Counted from the stretch's first letter, positions 8,189-16,995 are shown. The stretch: 64,000 nt of DNA from Streptomyces sp. SJL17-4 (GCF_036826855.1 NZ_CP104578.1:1116001-1180000), one strand, 5' to 3'. Numbers and translations are program-made. Notes: generated by a model from the sequence alone, not told the origin.

Positions 8189-8977
8189 TCAGCAGCAGGT
8201 GCCGCCGGGCGCGCACTCCTGCGCGCCGGCGGTGCTGTCGACCGGCTTGTTGGCGCGAATGATCGCGGCGTGGAGGCCGTCGGCCGCCTCCTGGGTGAAG
8301 ACGACCTCCGCGTCCTTCAGGCCGACCGCGTCGAGGAGTTCCTTGTACTCGGCGACCGAGAGGGCGCCGGCGATGCACTGGCTGTGTCCGCCGCGTTCCG
8401 CCCGCTCCTCGGGGCTGAGCCGGTCCTCGGCGACGACGTCGCTGATGCCGAGGCGGCCGCCGGGGGTGAGGACGCGGGCCATCTCGGCGAAGACGGCGGG
8501 CTTGTTCAGCGACAGGTTGATCACACAGTTGGAGATGATCACGTCGACGGTGTCGGCGGGCAGCGGGATGGACTCGATCGTTCCCTTGAGGAGGACGACG
8601 TTGTCGATCTCGGCGTCGGCGACGTTGCGGGCGGCGAGGGCGAGCATCTCCTCCAGGAAGTCCAGGCCGAAGACGCGGCCGTCGGGGCCGACGCGCCGGG
8701 CACTGAGGATGACGTCCAGGCCGCCGCCGGAGCCGAGGTCCAGGACCGTCTCGCCCTCGCGGAGTTCGGCGACGGCGCTCGGGTTGCCGCAGCCGAGGCT
8801 GGCGAGGAGGGCGGCGTCCGGGGCGGTGCCGGGACCGATCTCGTCGTACGCGGCGGGGCCGAAGGTCTGCGGGTCGGGCGAGCAGCAGGCGCCGCTCGTC
8901 TCGGCTTCGGCGGCCTTGGCCCGGTAGTACTCCCGGACCTCTTCCTGCAGGCTGCCGGCGGTGGTGGTGTCGCTCAT
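8189..8977 (-). CDS. arsM: Arsenite S-adenosylmethionine methyltransferase
   Basis: This 262-residue methyltransferase has the SAM motif LDLGSGGGLD (79-88) and the conserved arsenite-binding cysteines Cys63, Cys151 (SNCVINLS) and Cys201, plus an N-terminal CC pair (31, 32) and a C-terminal GTCC. It methylates trivalent arsenic. It is the last gene of the arsL operon. In arsinothricin-producing Burkholderia, ArsM methylates the ArsL product hydroxyarsinothricin to arsinothricin, so the same order of steps is likely here. AAGGA stands nine bases before the ATG. Confidence 0.95.
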   Translation of the reverse strand: MSDTTTAGSLQEEVREYYRAKAAEAETSGACCSPDPQTFGPAAYDEIGPGTAPDAALLASLGCGNPSAVAELREGETVLDLGSGGGLDVILSARRVGPDGRVFGLDFLEEMLALAARNVADAEIDNVVLLKGTIESIPLPADTVDVIISNCVINLSLNKPAVFAEMARVLTPGGRLGISDVVAEDRLSPEERAERGGHSQCIAGALSVAEYKELLDAVGLKDAEVVFTQEAADGLHAAIIRANKPVDSTAGAQECAPGGTCC

Positions 8978-8996
8978 GACGGGTGGTCCTTCTCGG

Positions 8997-10103
8997 TCAG
9001 GCGCCGGCGGGGGCGAGGCGGTGCACGGGGCGCGGGTAGGAGGGCTTGAACGACACCGGGGTGGTCGCCGAGGAGGTGACGGCGGTGGCCAGGTCGGCGG
9101 CCTTGACGGCCTCGGTGACGGCCGCGTCCAGGGCGTCGGGCTCGCAGGCGACCCGGGCGTTGACGACGGCCCGGCCGGCCGGCACGTGCGCGGCGGCGGC
9201 GCGGTCGAGCGTGGGCTGCGCGCCGGACTCGGTGAGGCTGAGCTTGGCGAAGTCGCCGTCGGCCGTCTCCACGGTGATCTTGGCGTGTCCGATCACGGCG
9301 TCCTGCTCCGCGGCCCAGGCGGACAGCTCCTGGAGGACGGTTCGGGCCCACGCGGTCGCGTCGAAACCCTCCCCGGCGGCGGTGAGGTCGAGCTCCTGGT
9401 TCATCCAGGCGAGCTGCGCCTCGGCGGCCGCGTACCGGTCGTAGTCGATGTCGAGGACGACGTCCTCGTTCGTCGCCGGCGCCTGCCACGCGTCGAGCAG
9501 CGTGTCCAGGTGGGCGCCCGTGGTGGCCGAGTAACCGACGACGGTCGCCTTCGGGTTGCTCGTACGGAGCGAGGCGAGGAGCTCCTCGGCCCGGTCCGGC
9601 GTGATGGTGTCCAGCTTGTTCACCGCGATGACGTCGGCCTCGGTGAGCTGCTGGCGGAAGAGGTACGACAGGTCCGACTCCGGCTCGCCCCGCTCGGCGG
9701 CGCGGGCGAACGCCAGGTGCCGCAGCGGGTCGACCACGGTGGTCAGCGGGGCGACGACCATGTCGTCGCCGTAGTACTGGCGCAGCGGTCGTACGACGGT
9801 GGCCTGGAGGTCCGTGCAGCTGCCGACGGCCTCGGCGATCACGGTGTCGACGCTGTCGGAGGCGACCAGCGCGACGATGGCCTCGACGAGGTCCTCGAAC
9901 TTGCAGCAGAAACAGCCGCCGGTGACTTCGGCCACGCTGTCGAGCTTGCTGCGCACCAGCTTGGTGTCGACCAGTTCGACGCCCTGGTCGTTGGTGATGA
10001 CGGCGACCTTGCGGCCCTGCTCCTGGAGCGCGAGCGCGGCGGCGGTCATGGTGGTGGTCTTGCCCGCCCCGAGGAATCCGGTCAGGGGGATGAAGGTGAT
10101 CAT
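8997..10103 (-). CDS. G3E-family (CobW/COG0523-like) GTPase with CxCC motif
   Basis: This 368-residue P-loop GTPase has Walker A GFLGAGKTT (from residue 9), the metal-site motif GGCFCCKFED (Cys64, Cys66, Cys67) and guanine-specificity motif NKLD. G3E proteins such as HypB, UreG and the CobW group insert or traffic metals. The C-terminal part (about 210-368) is not the usual CobW_C sequence that I recognise. ATG at 10103 is chosen because GAGAAGGA precedes it and the Walker motif begins within ten residues. Being inside the arsL-arsM operon, it could deliver As(III) or iron, or support the radical SAM cluster; this is inference. Confidence 0.85.
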   Translation of the reverse strand: MITFIPLTGFLGAGKTTTMTAAALALQEQGRKVAVITNDQGVELVDTKLVRSKLDSVAEVTGGCFCCKFEDLVEAIVALVASDSVDTVIAEAVGSCTDLQATVVRPLRQYYGDDMVVAPLTTVVDPLRHLAFARAAERGEPESDLSYLFRQQLTEADVIAVNKLDTITPDRAEELLASLRTSNPKATVVGYSATTGAHLDTLLDAWQAPATNEDVVLDIDYDRYAAAEAQLAWMNQELDLTAAGEGFDATAWARTVLQELSAWAAEQDAVIGHAKITVETADGDFAKLSLTESGAQPTLDRAAAAHVPAGRAVVNARVACEPDALDAAVTEAVKAADLATAVTSSATTPVSFKPSYPRPVHRLAPAGA

Positions 10104-10140
10104 GTGGTCCTTCTCGTCCTTGTCGTGGAGTCGGGCGGGG

Positions 10141-11403
10141 TCAGCCGCAGCAGCCGCTGTCGCCGGAGCCGCCCAGGAGGGGCAGGTTCGCGGGCTGGGC
10201 CGGGGCGGGGGACGCCGCGCCGAACGCGACGCGCCTGCTGTTCCCGAAGGCGGCGAGCCATGCGCTCGCCTGCGGCCGCAGCGCCGCGTCGGAGAGCAGC
10301 ATCGATGTACGGACTTCGCGCGGGGTGCAGCCGCGCAGGGCCTTCGCCTGGTGCGCTCCGGCGCCGAACTCGACGGTGCGCAGCCCCTCGGCGTAGGCGT
10401 CGCGGACGGGCGCATCCAGGACGAGGGCGAAATAGATGCCGCTGCGCTCGCCGATCGCGGCGTAGTCGAAGCCGGCCCACTTCGGGAAGAGTCGGTGGTT
10501 CTTGCGGATGGTGACGCAGGTGGCGACCAGCGCGCCATCCTTGTAGCCGAGGTAGGCACGGACGTCCGCGCCCTCGTCGATGAGCGCGGAGAGGATGCCG
10601 ACGATGTGCTCGGGCTCCTCGCCGGCGCCGTTCTTCTCCCGGTTGAGGCAGGTGAGTTCGGCGATGCGGGCCACATAGGGGCGGATGTCGGTGCCGTCGA
10701 CGCGCTCGATCGTCACGCCGGCGGCCTCGGCGCGGCGGACGTCGCCCTTGATGCGCTGACGCTTCTTCAGCGGCAGGGCGGCGAGGTGTCCTTCCCAGTT
10801 CGGCGCGTCGAGGCTCATGAAGTCCTCGTAGCCCCAGAAGGTGGTGGACGCGCCGGCGGCGTCGAGCGCGTCGACGAGGGCGTCGTTGCCGCGCCGGCTG
10901 GGGATCCAGGGGGCGACGATGCAGCGGATGCCTGCCTCGAACGCGGCGGGCACGAGCTTGTCGACGATGGACCCCATCAGGGTGGGTGTCCAGAAGTTGT
11001 AGGCGACCTCGGTGCGGTAGCCCAGAGGGGAGCCGAGCAGGAGCGTCGGGAAGAAGGGCTCGGTTCCCAGGGCGTCGACCTCGGCGCTGCGCGCGGCGTC
11101 GGTCTCGGCGCCGCAGCACACCTCTTCGCCGGAGGGCGCCTGCCATCCGAGGTAGGTGCGCGGCTCGTGGTCGACGACCGGCGGGGTGGTGAGGATGTAG
11201 CCGGGGAGAAGGGCCAGCTCACCGCGGGCGCGGTGGGCGAGGGTGTGCCAGGGCTGGACGTCGGGGAGTACCTTCTCCGTGGCGCGCAGCCAGGTGGGTC
11301 CGAGGTACGGCCACGAGTCGGTGAGACCGGCGAGCTCGCCGGTCCAGTCCATGTCCGGGAGGGCCTGGCCGGTGGAGATGACGACGCGGGGTGATCCACC
11401 CAT
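10141..11403 (-). CDS. FemAB/GNAT-like acyltransferase (Acetyltransf_6 type)
   Basis: This 420-residue protein resembles the peptidoglycan-biosynthesis/BioF2-like acyltransferases. Typical elements are LPLKKRQRIKGDVRRAEAAG near the middle and VEFGAGAHQAKALRG near the end. It has several cysteines, including VCC and a terminal SGCCG. FemAB relatives transfer amino acids from aminoacyl-tRNA, while GNAT types use acyl-CoA; the sequence does not decide which. It sits between arsL and the GTPase gene, 37 bases from the latter, with AAAAGGA eight bases before the ATG. Modification of the arsenic amino acid's amine is a fair guess. It is much longer than ArsN acetyltransferases. Confidence 0.75.
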   Translation of the reverse strand: MGGSPRVVISTGQALPDMDWTGELAGLTDSWPYLGPTWLRATEKVLPDVQPWHTLAHRARGELALLPGYILTTPPVVDHEPRTYLGWQAPSGEEVCCGAETDAARSAEVDALGTEPFFPTLLLGSPLGYRTEVAYNFWTPTLMGSIVDKLVPAAFEAGIRCIVAPWIPSRRGNDALVDALDAAGASTTFWGYEDFMSLDAPNWEGHLAALPLKKRQRIKGDVRRAEAAGVTIERVDGTDIRPYVARIAELTCLNREKNGAGEEPEHIVGILSALIDEGADVRAYLGYKDGALVATCVTIRKNHRLFPKWAGFDYAAIGERSGIYFALVLDAPVRDAYAEGLRTVEFGAGAHQAKALRGCTPREVRTSMLLSDAALRPQASAWLAAFGNSRRVAFGAASPAPAQPANLPLLGGSGDSGCCG

Positions 11404-11433
11404 GTCAGTGTCCTTTTCTTGTGAGCGGGTGGG

Positions 11434-12684
11434 TCAGCACTTCACGCAGCAGCGGATCTTGCCCGCGTCCTCGGCGTCGGTGCGGCGCTCCTGCCAGAGC
11501 TCCTCGACTCGCTTGTCGGGGTGGGTCCACTCCACCCAGAAGCCGCGGTCGACGGTGGCGATGTCCTCCATCCAGGGCGAGGAGAGCAGCGGGGAGCCCT
11601 TGAACAGCAGCAGTCGGGTCTGCAGGGCGGTGGGGTCGGTGACGCGGGCGAGGCCCGTCTCGACCAGCCAGTCCTCGAAGCCGAGGAGCTCCTCGTACTC
11701 GATCCACGGGGTGAAAGGGATGAACGTCGGGTACAGCTCGAAGCCGATCCGCTCGGCCTCGTCGACCGCCTCGCGCATGTGGTCGACGTCGATGTGCTTG
11801 TCGAAGATGCGCAGGATGCGGTTGGAGGGGAACTCGAGGGCGCAGGTGACGCGGCGCAGCCCGAGGGAGACGAGCTTCTCCAGTTCCTTCGTGTAGTCGA
11901 GGACGTGGTCGACGCGGGTGGTGAACTCGAACGTGATGGGGCCGATGGCCTCGACGAGTCGCTCGACCACACCGATGCCGATGGTGCGGGAGTTGAAGAA
12001 CTCGGCGTCGATGAAACAGAAGTGCCGCACGCCCTCCTCCGCCAACTGCAGGGCGTCGGCCAGGACGCTGTCGGCGTCGTAGGCGGCGACGCCGCCGTCG
12101 TACGCGCCGTACACGGAGCAGTAGGTGCACTTGTGGTGGCAGCCGCGGGACGCCTCGATGTTGCCCATCAGGCCGAACGGCGAGTGGTGCGCCGGGTAGT
12201 GCACGAGGGAGGGGAAGAGGTCCCGGGCAGGCTTGGTGACCGAGATGCGCCGGCGTGGGGGCTTGGGCCGCATGCCCGTGCGGGTCATCAGGGCGGGCAC
12301 CGCGTCGAGCGCGATGGCGCCGGCGGCGAGCTGGGCCAGCTCCTCGCTGATGAGTTCGGGCTCCTCCATGATGATGCCGTCGGCGACCTCGAGGAACTCT
12401 CGGTGGTTCATCTGTGCGTACTGGCCGAAGGTCACGACCGTGGTGCCGTACGCCTCCGAGACCCTGCGCGCCAGGGCGATTCCCCGCTCGAGACCCTCGA
12501 ACTGCTGGACCGAGACCAGCGTGAGGTCGAAGGGGCCTTCCGGAATGGCGTCGGGAAGCAGGTGCGCGTCCCAGCCGACGACGTCGGCGCCGTGCTGCTG
12601 CAGAGCGGCTGCCGCACACGCGGACGTCAAGGGCTGGAGCTCCGCTTCGAACGCGGAGGCGACCAGAACACGGGGACTACTCAC
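11434..12684 (-). CDS. arsL: ArsL-like B12-binding-type radical SAM enzyme
   Basis: This 416-residue radical SAM protein has an N-terminal cobalamin-binding-like Rossmann region (1-140), the iron-sulfur motif CHHKCTYC (Cys182, Cys186, Cys189) and the extreme C-terminus RCCVKC. That tail matches the RCCLKC tail described for ArsL of Burkholderia gladioli, proposed to bind As(III). ArsL transfers the 3-amino-3-carboxypropyl group of SAM to arsenite to form hydroxyarsinothricin and releases MTA. The GTG at 12684 is taken as the start; the longer open frame upstream runs through the duplicated promoter. It is the first gene of an operon ending in arsM. No ArsQ-type exporter is present nearby. Confidence 0.88.
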   Translation of the reverse strand: MSSPRVLVASAFEAELQPLTSACAAAALQQHGADVVGWDAHLLPDAIPEGPFDLTLVSVQQFEGLERGIALARRVSEAYGTTVVTFGQYAQMNHREFLEVADGIIMEEPELISEELAQLAAGAIALDAVPALMTRTGMRPKPPRRRISVTKPARDLFPSLVHYPAHHSPFGLMGNIEASRGCHHKCTYCSVYGAYDGGVAAYDADSVLADALQLAEEGVRHFCFIDAEFFNSRTIGIGVVERLVEAIGPITFEFTTRVDHVLDYTKELEKLVSLGLRRVTCALEFPSNRILRIFDKHIDVDHMREAVDEAERIGFELYPTFIPFTPWIEYEELLGFEDWLVETGLARVTDPTALQTRLLLFKGSPLLSSPWMEDIATVDRGFWVEWTHPDKRVEELWQERRTDAEDAGKIRCCVKC

Positions 12685-12741
12685 ACTTCCCCCCAGGGAG
12701 TGATCAAGGAGCGTGACGGATCGAGGTGGGGCCGGGTCAGA

Positions 12742-12885
12742 GCCCAGGTCGGTAACGACGCTGTCGACCGACGGCCGGAACCCTGCCAGCGTTGAGCGAT
12801 GTATGTCAATAGATCGATGAATGACTGAAAGACCATCCCTCGGGCCCCCGTCGCCACAGAGCGCCACTGCCCCGATTCGCCCTCG
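12742..12885 (-). promoter_or_regulatory. Duplicated promoter/operator segment, copy B
   Basis: This is the counterpart of 1912-2055, placed upstream of arsL. The 39-base identical core is 12785-12823. On the minus strand TTGACA at 12809-12804 is followed after 18 bases by CAGGGT. The shared sequence argues that the arsL operon and the ATP-grasp/mtnA operon answer to one regulator. Confidence 0.65.
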
Positions 12886-13476
12886 TCTGTGGCTGGTTGC
12901 GAAGAGAGGTCACCCGCTTGAATCCATTTGTTCACACAGCTTGAAGCCGTCCAGGGCGAGGCCGTGGACTGGCGACCCATGCGGCTTCGGAATTCGTGGC
13001 CGGCCTCATGCCGTGCAGCCGCCATCCCAGCCCGTGACTCAAATTCAATCGCCGATCATCGATGATTTCGCCCATCAAAATGTCGCCAGCGCGACTCGGA
13101 GGCGGTAGCGTTCGCCCACGGCATCGCGGTCCACACCCGGGGTCAGCGGGTGGACGGATACCGATGCCTTCATGCTTCAGGCCCTTCAAAGGGGAGTGGG
13201 CCGAGCACTCAATCGTTCAGGCGTGTGAGCCCTACGGCAGCCCTGCGGTCCTGAGCAGGTTCAACGGAGAACGCGGTAAGGATCCGCAAGGGCATCCGGC
13301 TGCACACCGTGAGTCGCCGTCATTCGTCCACGCGGTACGGGTTCCGCCGGGGCGCGCGACCGCACCCCTTCACCCTCACGACCCCAGACCCGCCTGCCAC
13401 ATGGGGCCCTGGCCTCGGCGATCGGCCACCGGCGTCACCCGAATCCCACCCCTTCCCTCACCGCAAAGGCACCGCC
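12886..13476. other. Gene-free intergenic stretch before pstS
   Basis: I see no supported gene in these 591 bases. An AT-richer patch at about 13037-13080 with ATCGATGAT and related words stands out from the GC-rich background and may be part of a promoter. The stretch around 13100-13150 weakly resembles 2286-2335, which suggests that the duplication behind the two promoter copies was once longer. Confidence 0.5.
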
Positions 13477-14397
13477 ATGTCTTTCATGTCCACCGAAATC
13501 CGCCGCAGAGCGCCGCGCTTCACCGGACGGCGTGTCCGCCAGGGCGCCTCTGCCGCCTCCGCCGCTCTTCTCCTGGCCGCCGCCCTGACCGGCTGCGCCG
13601 GCTCCGCGAACGCCGGCTCGGACGCCATCCAGGCCAGCGGCTCCACCACCGTCGCCCCGGTCGCCTCCGACGCCGCCGAGGCACTGAAGGCCAAGGGCCT
13701 GAACATCACCGTCGCCACTCAGGGCGGCTCCGCCGGCGGTATCTCCCAGCTCGGCACCGGCCAGATCGACATCGCCCTCAGCTCCAAGCCCCTGTCCGAC
13801 AAGGACCACAAGGCGTACCCCGACGCGGACTTCGTCACCACGCAGATCGGCGCGGACGCCGTCGGCGTCATCATCACCAGGGAAGTGGCCGACGGCGGGG
13901 TCAAGGGTCTGTCCAAGGCACAGGTGGCGGGCCTGTTCGAGGGGAAGATCACCAACTGGAAGGAGGTCGGCGGCCCCGACCTCCAGGTCTTCGTGTACGA
14001 CAAGGAGCCCGGCCGGGGCACCCGTGAGGTCCTCGACAAGTTCATCTACGGCAAGGACGAGCCGCCGGCCCCGCCCAAGTCCGCGAACTACGCCATCGTC
14101 GGCGGCAACCTGGAGACCCGCAACAAGCTGAAGTCCACCCGCGGTTCCGTCGCCCCGCTGTCGACCGGCTTCATCGACGGTCACCCCGAACTGGTCGCCG
14201 TGCCTCTGGAGGGCGTCGCGCCCACCCTGGCGAACGTGGCGTCCGGCACGTACCCGATGACCCGTCCGCTGTACATGATCACCAACGGCAAGCCGAAGGG
14301 CACCGTCAAGCAGTACATCGACCACATCCTCTCGCCCGAGGGCCAGAAGCTGCTGCCCAAGCACGGCTACCTCACGCGCGAGCAGATGGGCCTCTGA
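13477..14397 (+). CDS. pstS: Phosphate ABC transporter substrate-binding lipoprotein
   Basis: This 306-residue periplasmic-binding protein has a lipoprotein signal (LLLAAALTGC, lipidated Cys40) and the phosphate loop motif ASGSTTVAPV. It should capture phosphate outside the membrane for the permease encoded next. ATG at 13477 gives a normal signal peptide; an upstream in-frame start would add 56 residues without signal features. The permease gene begins two bases after the stop. In an arsenic island this may be a phosphate-selective uptake system for growth under arsenate, although arsenate import cannot be excluded. Confidence 0.9.
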   Translation: MSFMSTEIRRRAPRFTGRRVRQGASAASAALLLAAALTGCAGSANAGSDAIQASGSTTVAPVASDAAEALKAKGLNITVATQGGSAGGISQLGTGQIDIALSSKPLSDKDHKAYPDADFVTTQIGADAVGVIITREVADGGVKGLSKAQVAGLFEGKITNWKEVGGPDLQVFVYDKEPGRGTREVLDKFIYGKDEPPAPPKSANYAIVGGNLETRNKLKSTRGSVAPLSTGFIDGHPELVAVPLEGVAPTLANVASGTYPMTRPLYMITNGKPKGTVKQYIDHILSPEGQKLLPKHGYLTREQMGL

Positions 14398-14399
14398 CC

Positions 14400-16232
14400 A
14401 TGGGGCTCACTCTGGAGCGCCCCGCCCAGGCGCCCGGACCCGCCGCGTCGCGGCCGTCCTCCGGGAGCGGCCGCGGCAGCCGGGCGAGATGGGTCTGGGG
14501 TTGGGCGTACAGCGGCATCCTGTCCGTGCTGCTCACCCTCACGGTCCTGCTCGGCTACCTGGTCACGGGCATCGCGAGCGGAACGGTCGACTGGGCGGCC
14601 CTGTTCACCTCATCCACCTGGAGTCCGGGGACTCTCGCCTTCGGCGGCCTCGCCATGATCTACGGCTCGGCGGCCGTATGCGTCCTGGCACTGTCGCTCG
14701 CCGTCCCTGTCGGCTGGGCGGCGGCCGTCGCCTTGTCCGAGTACCTGCCGCCCCGCCTCGCCAAGCCGCTGCGCCTGAGCATCGAACTCCTGGCGGCAGT
14801 CCCCTCCATCGTCTACGGCCTGATCGGCATCATGGTGATCAGGCCGTTCGTGGCGGACCTCGGCGACGTGCCCGGCGGTGACAGCCTCCTCGCAGCCGGC
14901 ATCGTCCTGGCTGTGATGATCATGCCGACGATCGTGGCGGTCAGCGTGGACGCCCTGGCCGCCGTGCCCGGCCGGTACCGGGAGACCGCGTACTCCCTCG
15001 GCCTGACCCGCCGCGAGGTCGTCCGGTCCGCCGTCCTGCCCCAGGCCCGGTCGGGCATGCGCGCCGGTGTCCTCCTCGGCCTGGCCCGGGCACTGGGCGA
15101 GGCCATCGCGGTCTTCATGGTCATCGGCCGCGCCGACGGACGGTTGCCGGAGTCGTCGGGGGACATCTTCTCCTCCCTCGTGCGCCCCGGTCAGACGCTC
15201 ACCACCAAGCTGGCCGGCCCCGAGCCGATGCTCGCGGGCACCTCCGGCCCGTACTTCGCAGCACTGTGCGGTCTCGGCATCATCCTGCTGGCCCTGGTCG
15301 CCGTCGCCACCGTATGGGGCACCCGCGGCTCCACGGGACGGGCCGCGCGCGCTCCGCGTGCCCGTCGGTCCTCCGCGTGGCTGCGCACTCCGAAGGACCG
15401 GCTCACCGCCGTCGTCCGTCTCGGGGCACTGCTGCTGCCGGGGGCCCTGCTCGTCGGCATGCTCGGCATCCTGCTGGCCCGCGGCGGCGCGGCGCTCGAT
15501 CCGGCCTTCTGGTTCTCGCCCTCCGAAGGCGCGGCAGGTGGCGGCATACGCGACCAGATCCTCGGTACGCTCCTGCTCCTTGCGACGACGGCGCTGATCG
15601 CGCTGCCGCTCGGTTACGGAGCGGGCGTCATGATCGGCACGCGGGCCTCCGCGAGAACCGCCCGCGTCCTGGAGACGCTGACCGTGGCGATCGGCGGGAC
15701 GCCCACCATCCTGCTGGGCCTCGCGGGGTACGTCCTCTTCTGCACGACCATGGGCTGGGGCCGTTCCTGGCTGGCCGGCGCCGTGGTCCTGGTGCCCGTG
15801 GTGGTGCCGGTGGTCGCCCTCACCACCGCGGGCCGGATCCGGAGCATGCCGGCGGAGATCACCGAGGCCGCATTCGCCCTGGGCCTCACCACCTCCCAGT
15901 ACGTCCGCTCCGTGGTCATCCCGTACACCTGGCCGGCCACGCTCACCGGCCTCCTGCTCGGCCTGGCCCGCGCGGCGGGCGAGACGGCCCCCCTCATCTT
16001 CACCGCCACGGTGTTCTTCGGAGCCCCCGCCCTCCCGACCGGCATCGTCAACGCTCCGGTCCAGGCCCTGCCCACGCACATCTTCACTCTGTCGCAGGAC
16101 TCGGGCGCCCCGGAGGCGATCGCCCAGGCGTGGGGCAGCGCCCTCGTCCTGGTCCTGATCACCGCGGGCCTGCTCAGCCTGGCGGTCCTCCTGCGCAACC
16201 GCTTCGAAGGAGCACGACGATGGACGACGTGA
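14400..16232 (+). CDS. Fused PstC-PstA phosphate ABC permease
   Basis: This 610-residue protein contains two complete binding-protein-dependent permease domains in tandem. The first (about 30-310) has the EAA-type loop YSLGLTRREVVRSAVLPQARSGM; the second (about 340-600) has FALGLTTSQYVRSVVIPYTWPA. PstC and PstA are normally separate chains, so this is a natural fusion giving the whole channel in one polypeptide. Each half has about six membrane segments. The start is two bases after pstS, and its end overlaps the ATPase gene by 13 bases. Confidence 0.92.
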   Translation: MGLTLERPAQAPGPAASRPSSGSGRGSRARWVWGWAYSGILSVLLTLTVLLGYLVTGIASGTVDWAALFTSSTWSPGTLAFGGLAMIYGSAAVCVLALSLAVPVGWAAAVALSEYLPPRLAKPLRLSIELLAAVPSIVYGLIGIMVIRPFVADLGDVPGGDSLLAAGIVLAVMIMPTIVAVSVDALAAVPGRYRETAYSLGLTRREVVRSAVLPQARSGMRAGVLLGLARALGEAIAVFMVIGRADGRLPESSGDIFSSLVRPGQTLTTKLAGPEPMLAGTSGPYFAALCGLGIILLALVAVATVWGTRGSTGRAARAPRARRSSAWLRTPKDRLTAVVRLGALLLPGALLVGMLGILLARGGAALDPAFWFSPSEGAAGGGIRDQILGTLLLLATTALIALPLGYGAGVMIGTRASARTARVLETLTVAIGGTPTILLGLAGYVLFCTTMGWGRSWLAGAVVLVPVVVPVVALTTAGRIRSMPAEITEAAFALGLTTSQYVRSVVIPYTWPATLTGLLLGLARAAGETAPLIFTATVFFGAPALPTGIVNAPVQALPTHIFTLSQDSGAPEAIAQAWGSALVLVLITAGLLSLAVLLRNRFEGARRWTT

Positions 16233-16954
16233 CGACCCGTGTCACGACCACGGACAAGATGGTCGACAGGACTGTCATCGCGGTCCGCGACCTGCAGATC
16301 CTCGACGGCACCAAGCGCCTGGTCGGACCAGTGACGTTCGAACTGGCCGCCGGATCCACCACCGGCCTGTGCGGTCCGTCGGGCGCCGGCAAGTCCACCG
16401 TGCTACGTGCCCTGGTCGACCTGCTGCCCCACGGGCTCCGCCGTCAGGGCGAGGTGGAGGTCCTCGGCCGTCCCGTCCGGTACGGCAAGGGGGACGCCGG
16501 CCTGCGCAGCACCGTCGTCCTGGTACCGCAGACCCCCGTGGTCTTCGGCGGCAGCATCCTGGACAACGCCCTGTTCGGCCTCCGTCACCTGGTACGGGCG
16601 TCCCGGACGGAGATGCACGACCGCGTCGAGCAGGCACTGCGCGAGGCGGGCCTGTGGAGCGAGATCTCCGATCGGCTGGACACGCCGGCCCAGACGCTGT
16701 CCAACGGCCAGCGCCAACGGCTCTGCCTGGCCCGGGCCTTGGCCCTCGAACCCGCGGCCCTCCTGCTCGACGAGCCGACAAGCGCCCTGGACGAACGGAG
16801 CCGCGACACGGTCGAGGAGTCCGTGGCGGCTCTGCGGGGCAACCGGACTGTCCTGCTCGTCTCGCACGACCCCGCACAGGTGGAACGGCTCTGCGACCGG
16901 ACGGTCCGCATCGACCTGCCGAACACGTGGCAGCCTTCCCCGGCCGCGGTCTGA
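16220..16954 (+). CDS. pstB: Phosphate ABC transporter ATP-binding protein
   Basis: This 244-residue ABC ATPase has Walker A GPSGAGKST (52-60), the signature LSNGQRQRLCLARAL (a variant of LSGGQ), Walker B ALLLDEPTSALDE and the switch SHDP. It drives the fused PstCA permease. ATG at 16220 has GAAGGAG eight bases upstream and lies inside the permease gene. It is slightly shorter and more divergent than housekeeping PstB, so the symbol rests mainly on the operon context. Confidence 0.85.
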   Translation: MDDVTTRVTTTDKMVDRTVIAVRDLQILDGTKRLVGPVTFELAAGSTTGLCGPSGAGKSTVLRALVDLLPHGLRRQGEVEVLGRPVRYGKGDAGLRSTVVLVPQTPVVFGGSILDNALFGLRHLVRASRTEMHDRVEQALREAGLWSEISDRLDTPAQTLSNGQRQRLCLARALALEPAALLLDEPTSALDERSRDTVEESVAALRGNRTVLLVSHDPAQVERLCDRTVRIDLPNTWQPSPAAV

Positions 16955-16995
16955 GCGCCGGCCCTCTCCGCACTCCGTGCCCGCTGGGACCGGGG

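Noticed and set aside
12685..12867. Longer arsL start at 12867
   Set aside because: The added 61 residues are encoded by the duplicated promoter segment and have no protein features; GTG at 12684 begins the conserved part.
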